Below are positions 1 through 5,723 of a stretch of 8,501 nucleotides of DNA, one piece after another. The stretch covers positions 1 to 8,501 of the forward strand of contig QNBI01000061.1 of assembly GCA_003641675.1 (NCBI GenBank), read 5' to 3'. Both the position numbers and the translations under genes were made by a program. The stretch comes from Spirochaetota bacterium (GTDB taxonomy: Bacteria; Spirochaetota; Spirochaetia; SZUA-6). Position 1 is the stretch's first letter. Each line of letters starts with the position of its first letter. The notes beneath the pieces are model-generated. The model was not told the DNA's origin and did not search any database. It was given only the letters and a program-made list of their open reading frames with translations.

Positions 1-1295
1 AATCTTAAAAATATCTCTATTATTTTATGATAGGATATATAATCTAATCCGTACGTAGGTTCATCTACAAGGAAAACAGTTTTATTTTCATAGAGTGAAA
101 GGTCCAGAGTAAACCTCCTCTTTTCTCCTTCACTTAAGTTGAAAGGACTTTGGTCCAGTTTTCCGGCGTAATTCTCAAACAACAGGTTCTCCGGGTTGTC
201 AAGGATTTTTTTAGTAGAATTATACTTTTCAATGGAGTTAATCTCCTCCCTTACCGTCTGATACATAAAAAAATATTCGGGATTTTGAGGTAAATAGCTT
301 AAGTTGGAGTAAAGCTCTTTCCTGCTGTATTTATCCAGTTTTTTCTCGTTAAGTGAAACATTATTTTTTGTCTGTTTATAAAAACCTGCAATATTTTCAA
401 GAAATGTAGTTTTACCGGAACCGTTAGGACCCATTAATACTACAGTTTCACCCTTATACATATCGGTGTTGATGTTTTTTAGAACTTTTTTTTTGCCATC
501 ATAGGAAAAAGATAAATTTCGTACTTTAAGCAGAGGAAGATGGGCCTCTTTTCCTTTACCGTATTTATGTTTCTGTTTATATAAAGGTATTTCATTCTCT
601 GTCCGGAAATTTTCTTTTAACTCGGAAATTAAAGAATTGTCTGTAAGACCATTCTCGTAGTGGATTAGATTTCCTAAAGGATTAATAAAAAGTACTTTAC
701 GGATATATTTGAGAAATAGCTCTGTTTTGTGCTCAATAACTACAATAGCTGTTTTAGCTGCCACAAATTTAAGAAGCTTAACTAAATTATCCGCCGATTC
801 TCCGTCAAGGAATGATGTAGGTTCGTCCAGGAGCAATAGATCCGGTTCGGATGCGATAGCAGCAGCTAACGAAACTTTCTGCATTTCTCCGCCAGAAAGT
901 TCATATGGTTTATTATATTTAAGGTTAAAAATGCCGGTAGTTATTAAGGCATTATCAACCTTTTTACGGATTATTTTACGGGGAAGACCGCGATTTTCAA
1001 GTGCGAAGGCTATTTCCTGTTCCACGCTGGGAGTTACCATCTGAGACGGGGGGTTCTGCATAACTATTGCAGTATTAAAATCACGACGAATAATAGAGCC
1101 TTTTATTTCAGCGTAGATCATAGCCGGGATAATATCTGCCAGAAGATACAGAAGGGTGCTTTTCCCAATACCGGAACGCCCTACAAGAAGGAACCGGTCT
1201 CCCTCTTTTATTTCAAGGCTGATATTTTTTAAAACAGGCAGTTTCTGTGAAGGAAAGGTTACAGACAGATCCTTTAGCTTAATTAGACTTTTCAA
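1..1295 (-). CDS. ykoD: ECF transporter energizing ATPase YkoD (two ABC domains), 3' end beyond window
   Basis: This is the cytoplasmic ATPase of an energy-coupling-factor importer, which powers uptake by the neighbouring YkoE subunit. The reading frame is open for 431 codons and runs off the left edge; Bacillus YkoD is about 490 residues, so roughly the last 60 are missing. Domain 1 (about 4-215) has Walker A GRSGIGKS at 39-46, Q-loop Q80, signature LSGGE at 133-137, Walker B LLLLDE at 153-158 and switch H189. Domain 2 (from about 254) has Walker A GPNGSGKTT at 289-297, Q337, a degenerate signature LSEGE at 387-391 and Walker B VFLVDE at 407-412. I chose a TTG start at 1295-1293 because an in-frame TAG lies five codons upstream and no ATG or GTG precedes the first motifs. 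The SD there is weak. The 17-base overlap with ykoE suggests translational coupling. Family assignment is strong; the start is less certain. Confidence 0.9.
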   Translation of the reverse strand, partial: MKSLIKLKDLSVTFPSQKLPVLKNISLEIKEGDRFLLVGRSGIGKSTLLYLLADIIPAMIYAEIKGSIIRRDFNTAIVMQNPPSQMVTPSVEQEIAFALENRGLPRKIIRKKVDNALITTGIFNLKYNKPYELSGGEMQKVSLAAAIASEPDLLLLDEPTSFLDGESADNLVKLLKFVAAKTAIVVIEHKTELFLKYIRKVLFINPLGNLIHYENGLTDNSLISELKENFRTENEIPLYKQKHKYGKGKEAHLPLLKVRNLSFSYDGKKKVLKNINTDMYKGETVVLMGPNGSGKTTFLENIAGFYKQTKNNVSLNEKKLDKYSRKELYSNLSYLPQNPEYFFMYQTVREEINSIEKYNSTKKILDNPENLLFENYAGKLDQSPFNLSEGEKRRFTLDLSLYENKTVFLVDEPTYGLDYISYHKIIEIFLR

Positions 1296-1863
1296 TTTTC
1301 TTACGGCTTGCTAATGATTTTAACGCATCTGTTTTCCAGATAGCTTTTCCGATAAAAAACGAAAGTGCCCCTCCGAGCACAGCTCCGCTGATTATTACAG
1401 AAGATACCTGAATAAGTATAACCGTTCCTTTTAAACCGCTGTAATGCATATAGAAGAAATCTAGTGTATAAGAGAACAATCCCGAAACAATTCCTGCTAA
1501 TATTAAAACCGTTAAATTGTAGTTTTTATATCGAAAAATTAAAAAAATTAATTCAGCACCGATACCCTGTACTAATCCCCAAAGGAGAGCGGTAATGCCC
1601 CATTGAGTAATAAAAGACTCCACCAATGCGGAAATTAGTTCTCCGAAAATTGCAGCCCCGGGTTTTCGGATGAGGAAAGGAAGAAGTATTCCTCCTGTAA
1701 ACCAGAAGCCAACAAACAAATAGTTTAATCCAACCACTGTTAAAGGAGCCGTGAGCCCATAGAAAAGGCTCCACCCCCACCAGACTATTCCAAGTACTAT
1801 CGAGACAACTACAAGAATTACAATTTCATTTAAACGCCAATGCAGACTATTAGTGTCTGTCAT
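1279..1863 (-). CDS. ykoE: ECF transporter S component YkoE (thiamin/hydroxymethylpyrimidine uptake)
   Basis: This 194-residue integral membrane protein is the substrate-recognition subunit of an ECF importer for thiamin or its pyrimidine precursor. It has about five or six hydrophobic segments, the first near 13-35 and later ones near 45-64, 84-108, 117-135 and 145-172. The YkoE-like signature RKPGAA is at 66-71, followed by GELISALVE at 74-82 and a VQGIGAE stretch. Length matches the family (about 200 residues), and the tail is basic. The ATG at 1863 follows a good SD, GGAGGT (1872-1877), with an 8-base spacer. It is the first gene behind a TPP riboswitch and overlaps ykoD by 17 bases, which supports the thiamin assignment. 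The exact substrate (hydroxymethylpyrimidine, thiamin or a degradation product) cannot be read from the sequence. The Bacillus partner ykoF is not between the riboswitch and ykoE. Confidence 0.92.
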   Translation of the reverse strand: MTDTNSLHWRLNEIVILVVVSIVLGIVWWGWSLFYGLTAPLTVVGLNYLFVGFWFTGGILLPFLIRKPGAAIFGELISALVESFITQWGITALLWGLVQGIGAELIFLIFRYKNYNLTVLILAGIVSGLFSYTLDFFYMHYSGLKGTVILIQVSSVIISGAVLGGALSFFIGKAIWKTDALKSLASRKKIEKSN

Positions 1864-1864
1864 A

Positions 1865-1892
1865 ATAAATGACCTCCATTTATGGGATAAAT
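1865..1892 (-). promoter_or_regulatory. Leader with mutually exclusive hairpins around the ykoE ribosome binding site
   Basis: Read on the reverse strand, three segments follow the riboswitch: A = ATTTAT (1892-1887), B = ATAAATG (1883-1877) and C = CATTTAT (1871-1865). A can pair with B across a CCC loop. B can instead pair with C in a perfect 7-bp stem whose 5-base loop GAGGT is most of the SD site. The two pairings exclude each other. I see no U-tract terminator between the aptamer and ykoE, so control of translation initiation is the likely mode. The stems are A/U-rich and weak, so the pairing is seen but its function is inferred. Confidence 0.45.
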
Positions 1893-1895
1893 TGT

Positions 1896-1996
1896 AATGT
1901 GGGGGAATTACTACTTCCCTTCGCTGGCATTATCCAGATCAGGTTCTAAGGGTATATTCTCAGGCTTCATGTATTAATATGAAACCACCCCACATT
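1896..1996 (-). ncRNA. TPP riboswitch (THI element) upstream of ykoE
   Basis: The reverse strand carries the conserved core of the thiamin pyrophosphate aptamer: CTGAGA (1963-1958), ACCCTT (1953-1948), CCTGATCTGG (1943-1934) and GCCAGCGAAGGGAA (1928-1915). The ends AATGTGGGG (1996-1988) and CCCCACATT (1904-1896) form a perfect 9-bp P1 stem. A variable arm, TTTCAT...ATGAA, lies between P1 and CTGAGA. The riboswitch sits 33 bases upstream of the ykoE start. In this family TPP binding stabilises P1 and lowers expression of thiamin synthesis or uptake genes. Identification rests on near-consensus matches over the whole core and on the transporter downstream. Confidence 0.97.
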
Positions 1997-1999
1997 TAA

Positions 2000-2028
2000 A
2001 AATTACTATTAATAGGTTAGCAGGTCAA
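2000..2028 (-). promoter_or_regulatory. Probable sigma-70 type promoter of the TPP-ykoE-ykoD operon
   Basis: On the reverse strand a -35 TTGACC (2028-2023, 5 of 6 to consensus) is followed after 17 bases by a poor -10 TAATTT (2005-2000, 3 of 6). Transcription would start near 1993-1994, at the base of riboswitch P1, giving a transcript that opens almost directly with the aptamer. A 10-bp palindrome, CTATTAATAG (2006-2015), fills the spacer next to the -10. The placement fits well, but the -10 match is weak. Confidence 0.5.
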
Positions 2029-2035
2029 CCTTTTT

Positions 2036-2833
2036 TCAATAGTTAATTTTTTTTAATCTGTCAACAAACCATGAATACATAGCTTTAAGCCTATTGTAAA
2101 ATGAATCTATATGATTTCCTATCATAGGTATATTTTTATTAAATTGTGCAAAACTTATTCCGTAAAAAATTATGGATTTTTCACCGGGGACAATAACAAA
2201 GTAATTTATCAAAAGGTGTGGTTTTATTAGAGGCAAAAATATGTACTTCATAGTTGTTGTATTTTCTGTTCTCATTATTATCTTATGCTTATCTGTAATG
2301 TACTTTACGGAATAGATATTTCTCCCGAGGGTTGAATCATTCTGAAATATATATATCTGGTTGTCAGGGGGAATGGTTGTGAATTCAGGGTCAGGTACTC
2401 GTTTTTGCGATACCGGATCATCTATTACATAGGAATCATAAAACAAAACCCTTCTTTTTTTTCTTGTTGCGGAATAGTATGTTATTCCTTTTAATGTATG
2501 CAGAGAGTGCAGCAGATTGTAAAACATGAGAAATGATTTATCAGTGGAAAAATTCATTTTATCAGAGAAAGAAAGCAATTTTACGATTTCAATTCCCATA
2601 TTAGGCTTAATCCGTGAAATATCTCTGTTGATTATTTTTTTAAGTTCCCTATCTGTAATGAGATTAACAGAAGCTTTGCTGTAGAAACTATGCATTAGTT
2701 CTTTTTTTTCTTTTAATTTACTAAAATTGTCAGAAGTTATAAAAGATGAAAAATACTCTCTGTAATCGTCGCTGTAAGTTGCTGCAGAAGAGAAAGACAG
2801 TAAAAGTATAATTGAAACAGTTGTTCTTATCAT
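2036..2833 (-). CDS. Secreted protein of unknown function
   Basis: I cannot assign a function to this 265-residue protein. Residues 1 to about 19 look like a signal peptide (R3, then a hydrophobic run, then SSA-AT). There is no lipobox cysteine and no cysteine anywhere, so it is probably a soluble periplasmic protein. The N-terminal third is lysine-rich and probably helical. The middle has a distinctive pattern, RVPDPEF near 145-151 and IYIFQNDSTLGRNIY near 160-174. It is followed by alternating hydrophobic strands to about 230, suggesting a beta-rich domain. This resembles secreted proteins I associate with spirochaetes; DUF6675 is a candidate to test, not a firm call. The ATG at 2833 is preceded by TAA four codons earlier and has no recognisable SD. 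The -10 box only about 12 bases upstream suggests a leaderless or nearly leaderless message. It ends 40 bases before the riboswitch and need not share control with the thiamin genes. Confidence 0.8.
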   Translation of the reverse strand: MIRTTVSIILLLSFSSAATYSDDYREYFSSFITSDNFSKLKEKKELMHSFYSKASVNLITDRELKKIINRDISRIKPNMGIEIVKLLSFSDKMNFSTDKSFLMFYNLLHSLHTLKGITYYSATRKKRRVLFYDSYVIDDPVSQKRVPDPEFTTIPPDNQIYIFQNDSTLGRNIYSVKYITDKHKIIMRTENTTTMKYIFLPLIKPHLLINYFVIVPGEKSIIFYGISFAQFNKNIPMIGNHIDSFYNRLKAMYSWFVDRLKKINY

Positions 2834-2844
2834 GGTAAGGTTAC

Positions 2845-2852
2845 ATTATAAT
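2845..2852. promoter_or_regulatory. Shared symmetric -10 box (ATTATAAT) for the divergent genes
   Basis: ATTATAAT is its own reverse complement and gives TATAAT on the forward strand (2847-2852) and on the reverse strand (2850-2845). Forward transcription would start near 2859 and leave a leader of about 23 bases with the murG SD. Reverse transcription would start near 2838, about five bases before the 2833 start codon. The reverse -35 candidate TTGATT has only a 15-base spacer. The forward candidate TTCTTA has 17 bases but matches poorly. Both promoters would therefore rely mainly on the -10. Confidence 0.5.
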
Positions 2853-2869
2853 AAAGGCATTAAGCAATC

Positions 2870-2876
2870 AAGGTGA
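2870..2876 (+). promoter_or_regulatory. murG ribosome binding site, sets the ATG start at 2882
   Basis: AAGGTGA lies 5 bases before ATG 2882. An in-frame GTG at 2873 falls inside this SD sequence and has no SD of its own, so I reject it as the start. The same string AAGGTGAATAT precedes the delta prime start (4469-4479). Confidence 0.75.
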
Positions 2877-2881
2877 ATATA

Positions 2882-3988
2882 ATGAAAAATAAAAGGAACT
2901 GTATTGCAGTTACAGGGGGAGGAACAGGAGGTCATATTCTCCCTCTTATTGCTGTACTGGAAGAGGTAAGAAAGGAATGGCACGGTGAAATTGTATGGAT
3001 AGGGTCTTCCTCTGGAATGGAAAAAAGGTTAATAAAATCTATTAAAGTTGAATACAGGAGTATCCCTACAGGGAAACTAAGAAGATATATTTCCGTTAAG
3101 AATATTTTCGATATAGGGAAAATTATTTCGGGAATAATAGTATCTTATTTTATACTACATAAGAAAAAACCTAAGCTTCTTTTTTCTAAGGGTGGCTATG
3201 TTTCTGTTCCACCAGTCTTAGCAGCCCGTTTAATGAAGATTCCCATTTTTACACACGAGTCCGATTTAGATCCAGGCCTTGCCACTAAAATTAATGCACG
3301 TTTTGCTGAGAAGATATTTATTTCCTTTTCCGAAACGGCCGGTTATTTTAAAAGAGCAATTCGTTCAAAAGTAGTTGTTACTGGTAATCCTGTTAGAAAT
3401 ATTATACTCAATGGAAATGCAGCGAAGGGAAGAGAGATTTTAGAATGTGTCAATGGGAGAAATATTCTCTTTATTTTAGGCGGAAGCCAGGGTGCACACA
3501 GAATTAATGAGCTTATAGATGAAATAAAGGAAAAATTAAGTCAAAAATACTGTGTTGTTCATCAGACAGGATTTAAGGATTTTAAACAGAGCAATTTGGA
3601 GAATTACATACCTGTAAAATACTTAAATGATGAACTTGCAGATATACTTGCGGCAAGCAGCCTTGTACTGTGCAGGGCTGGAGCCAATACATTGTGGGAG
3701 CTTGCAGCAAGCAGGAAAGCTTCCATACTTATCCCCCTTCCACGAACCAGCAGCAGAGGCGATCAAATAAGGAATGCAGAAATATTTAGACAGGCGGGTG
3801 CTTCCCTGGTACTGAAAGAGGAAAATCTTAATGCTGATACTCTTCTTGAAATAATAACTAAACTGCTGGATAATAGAGAGCAATTAAGTATTATGGGTGA
3901 AAATGCAGGCAAACTTTTTAATAGGGATTCTTCCCGCAAAATTGCAAGGATGATTATAGATACTGTTTTTGATAATGAGGAATATTAA
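2882..3988 (+). CDS. murG: UDP-N-acetylglucosamine--lipid I N-acetylglucosaminyltransferase MurG
   Basis: MurG is a peripheral enzyme on the cytoplasmic face of the inner membrane. It transfers GlcNAc from UDP-GlcNAc to lipid I, making lipid II, the last cytoplasmic step of peptidoglycan precursor synthesis. The protein is 368 residues (E. coli MurG is 355). The GT-B fold motifs are in order: glycine-rich loop GGGTGGH at 12-18, HE at 125-126 where the family has the HEQN-type motif, second glycine loop GGSQGA at 200-205, and CRAGA at 264-268 with E273. The nucleotide-sugar segment DQ..NA follows at 294-299. The HE motif continues SDLDPG rather than the proteobacterial QNGIAG; this is within family variation. 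It opens the forward operon behind the divergent promoter and ends 3 bases before cvpA. The family call is very secure. Confidence 0.97.
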   Translation: MKNKRNCIAVTGGGTGGHILPLIAVLEEVRKEWHGEIVWIGSSSGMEKRLIKSIKVEYRSIPTGKLRRYISVKNIFDIGKIISGIIVSYFILHKKKPKLLFSKGGYVSVPPVLAARLMKIPIFTHESDLDPGLATKINARFAEKIFISFSETAGYFKRAIRSKVVVTGNPVRNIILNGNAAKGREILECVNGRNILFILGGSQGAHRINELIDEIKEKLSQKYCVVHQTGFKDFKQSNLENYIPVKYLNDELADILAASSLVLCRAGANTLWELAASRKASILIPLPRTSSRGDQIRNAEIFRQAGASLVLKEENLNADTLLEIITKLLDNREQLSIMGENAGKLFNRDSSRKIARMIIDTVFDNEEY

Positions 3989-3991
3989 AAT

Positions 3992-4492
3992 ATGGTTCTA
4001 AATTTAACAACAATAGATTATATATTTAGTGCCGTAATATTAATACTCTCCTTTCGTGGAGTATATAAGGGTTTTGTAAGTGAACTTTTGTCTATGGCCA
4101 GTATCATTTTAGGCGTAGGGGCAGCTGTGCTGTTTTCCGGAGTATTTACCGATAGTCTTGAAAAAGTCTGGGGAAAATCAAACTGGAACTTCATCGTTGC
4201 TTTTTTGATAATATTTTTACTTGTTTATATTATTGCTAAAATATTCGAAGGGTTGCTGCACCGGCTTTTTGAAGCACTACATCTTGAAAAGCTTGACAGA
4301 GTTCTTGGGTTTTTTCTGGGTGTAGGAGAGGGTATTCTTGTAATTACGATAGTACTCTTTGTATTAATGTGGCAGCCTATTTTTGATTCTACGAGTTTAA
4401 TACAAAACAGTTTGTTTGCGCAGCTTCTGTTGCCTCTAATGCCGCCTCCTTCGTCGATACCAGTACCGAAGGTGAATATTAATAATGTTTGA
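3992..4492 (+). CDS. cvpA: CvpA family integral membrane protein
   Basis: This is a 166-residue inner-membrane protein of the CvpA family. The name comes from a requirement for colicin V export in E. coli; more generally the family is linked to envelope integrity, and its molecular function is unsettled. Four hydrophobic segments are visible near 9-20, 28-50, 66-85 and 103-126. The typical N-terminal pattern ..D.I...I..l...RG..KGF..E is present: D9, R22-G23, K26-G27-F28 and E30. The C-terminus is a short proline-rich tail (MPPPSSIPVPK). The ATG lies 3 bases after the murG stop with GAGGA at 3977-3981 as SD. Its last 8 bases overlap the delta prime gene. No colicin gene is in the window, so the name should not be read as toxin production. 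Confidence 0.9.
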   Translation: MVLNLTTIDYIFSAVILILSFRGVYKGFVSELLSMASIILGVGAAVLFSGVFTDSLEKVWGKSNWNFIVAFLIIFLLVYIIAKIFEGLLHRLFEALHLEKLDRVLGFFLGVGEGILVITIVLFVLMWQPIFDSTSLIQNSLFAQLLLPLMPPPSSIPVPKVNINNV

Positions 4493-5723
4493 AAATATTA
4501 TTGGCCAAATCAGTACAGTATCGACCATTATCAAAGAAATTAAAAACGGAACACTTCCTCATTCTCTTCTTTTTTACGGCCCTCAGTTTTCGGGAAAACT
4601 TTCCGCCGCTCTGGAAACGGCCCGAAGTTTATCCTGTGAGTATAAATCCGCAGAATGGGGCTGTGATTGCCCTTCATGTGTCTTAAACAGGAGCCTGCTT
4701 CACCCTCATGTTTTAATGATAGGCCCCAGATACTTCGGAACTGAAATAGTTGCTTCCGGTGAAGCGCTAAAAAGAGTAAGAAGACTTGGAACACGGTACC
4801 TTTTTATCCGAGCTGTAAGAAAGTTGACAAGGAGATTCGATCCGTTAATTTGGGAAGGGATTGATAACAGAGCAACAAATGCCGCTCCCGATATTGTAAA
4901 TATAGAAAATGAGCTTGATATGTTGAATCCGAATATTGAACTGCCCAAAGATGATGCGCTTGAGAAATCTATCGATTCAATTACAAAGTTAAGCCTTAAG
5001 GTAGAGAAAAAACTGGCAACAAACAATATCGCAATACAACAGATAAGAAATATTGCATTATGGACTCATATGACCTCAACTAAAGGCAGTAAAATAATAA
5101 TTTTGGAAAATGCGGATGTTATGCAGGAGGCTTCTTCAAATTCACTTCTTAAACTGCTTGAAGAACCTCCGGATGGTACGTATATTATTCTAATTACTAA
5201 AAAACGGAATTCACTCCTTCCCACAATTCTTTCCAGAGTTAGACAGTACCCCTTCTTTATGCGTACAAAGGAAGAAACAGACCTTATAATTGAAAAAATA
5301 TTTTATGAGAAGTCAGGGAGTTACGAGAGTCTGCAGGAGTATTTTGACTCGTGGAAAGATGTAGCGTCTCTTGCCTTTAAAAAAGCTTCACAAACTTTTA
5401 TAGAAAATATTTTTATAGAAGATAATAGATGGAATGACCCACTTCTAGAGATAGATAAAAAACTTAATCTGTTTTCATCACGAGAAAATACCAAAGAGTT
5501 TATTTCTGTTCTTATAGATACGCTGCATTTTGTTTTAACCAATCAACTTATAAAAAAAGAGAATAACGTTTTGAATTTGCCGGAATTTTTTACTGTGGAA
5601 AGAATTAATACGCTAAAAAATATAGCATCTAATTCGTTTACAGATTTTATAACGCTGAATTTAAAGCCTTCACTTGTTTTGAAAAATCTTCTATACAGCA
5701 TGAGGGAGGCGGTAAAAGTATGA
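4485..5723 (+). CDS. holB: DNA polymerase III subunit delta prime (clamp loader), with a large internal insertion
   Basis: Delta prime is the stator subunit of the clamp-loader complex that opens the sliding clamp and places it on primed DNA. The 412-residue protein starts with the family pattern IIGQ...HSLLFYGPQFSGK (residues 5-38). Its P-loop lacks the usual Ser/Thr after Lys (GKL), as expected for a subunit that does not hydrolyse ATP. Cysteines 51, 60, 62 and 65 form the zinc module. The sensor region has KIIILENAD (203-211), the hallmark ASSNSLLKLLEEPP (216-229) and LLPTILSRV (244-252), where the family often has SRC. The C-terminal helical collar domain is divergent. Between HPHVLMIGP (73-81) and IAIQQIRNI (182-190) lies an extra segment of about 97 residues, which accounts for most of the size above the roughly 330 of E. 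coli delta prime. The GAAGGTGA SD (4468-4475) sets the start. The gene overlaps cvpA by 8 bases and the kinase by 4. DnaX-type subunits are a less likely reading because of the short length and defective P-loop. Confidence 0.85.
   Translation: MFENIIGQISTVSTIIKEIKNGTLPHSLLFYGPQFSGKLSAALETARSLSCEYKSAEWGCDCPSCVLNRSLLHPHVLMIGPRYFGTEIVASGEALKRVRRLGTRYLFIRAVRKLTRRFDPLIWEGIDNRATNAAPDIVNIENELDMLNPNIELPKDDALEKSIDSITKLSLKVEKKLATNNIAIQQIRNIALWTHMTSTKGSKIIILENADVMQEASSNSLLKLLEEPPDGTYIILITKKRNSLLPTILSRVRQYPFFMRTKEETDLIIEKIFYEKSGSYESLQEYFDSWKDVASLAFKKASQTFIENIFIEDNRWNDPLLEIDKKLNLFSSRENTKEFISVLIDTLHFVLTNQLIKKENNVLNLPEFFTVERINTLKNIASNSFTDFITLNLKPSLVLKNLLYSMREAVKV
5126..5170 (+). repeat. Long imperfect inverted repeat inside the delta prime gene
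   Basis: The arms GGAGG-C-TTCTTCAA (5126-5139) and TTGAAGAA-CCTCC (5158-5170) are complementary over 13 bp with a single bulged C at 5131 and an 18-base loop. The left arm is preceded by A, giving an SD-like AGGAGG (5125-5130) that would be hidden in the stem. The repeat spans the codons for the conserved ASSNSLLKLLEEPP motif, so amino-acid constraint may explain part of it. Confidence 0.55.

Noticed and set aside
709..1044. Forward open frame of 111 codons opposite ykoD
   Set aside because: It is antisense to the first ABC domain with its conserved motifs, has no SD, and its product is low-complexity serine-rich.
2014..2036. AGGTT...AACCT followed by a T run, resembling a forward terminator
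   Set aside because: The stem is only 5 bp and no forward-strand gene ends upstream; the same bases make up the -35 of the riboswitch promoter.
2873..2881. GTG at 2873 as an upstream start of murG
   Set aside because: It lies inside the AAGGTGA SD that serves ATG 2882 and adds only three residues before a good start.
2977..2993. TGGCACG followed by TTG, resembling a sigma-54 -24/-12 promoter
   Set aside because: The TTG is two bases too far downstream, the -12 GC is missing, and the site lies inside murG codons.
3646..3714. Near-identical repeats CTTGCGGCAAGCAG and CTTGCAGCAAGCAG in murG
   Set aside because: Both encode LAAS in the same conserved domain, and the likeness is explained by coding for the same residues.
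4540..5026. Reverse open frames opposite the delta prime insertion region
   Set aside because: The forward frame is continuous with conserved delta prime motifs on both sides, and the reverse frames show no recognisable protein or SD.
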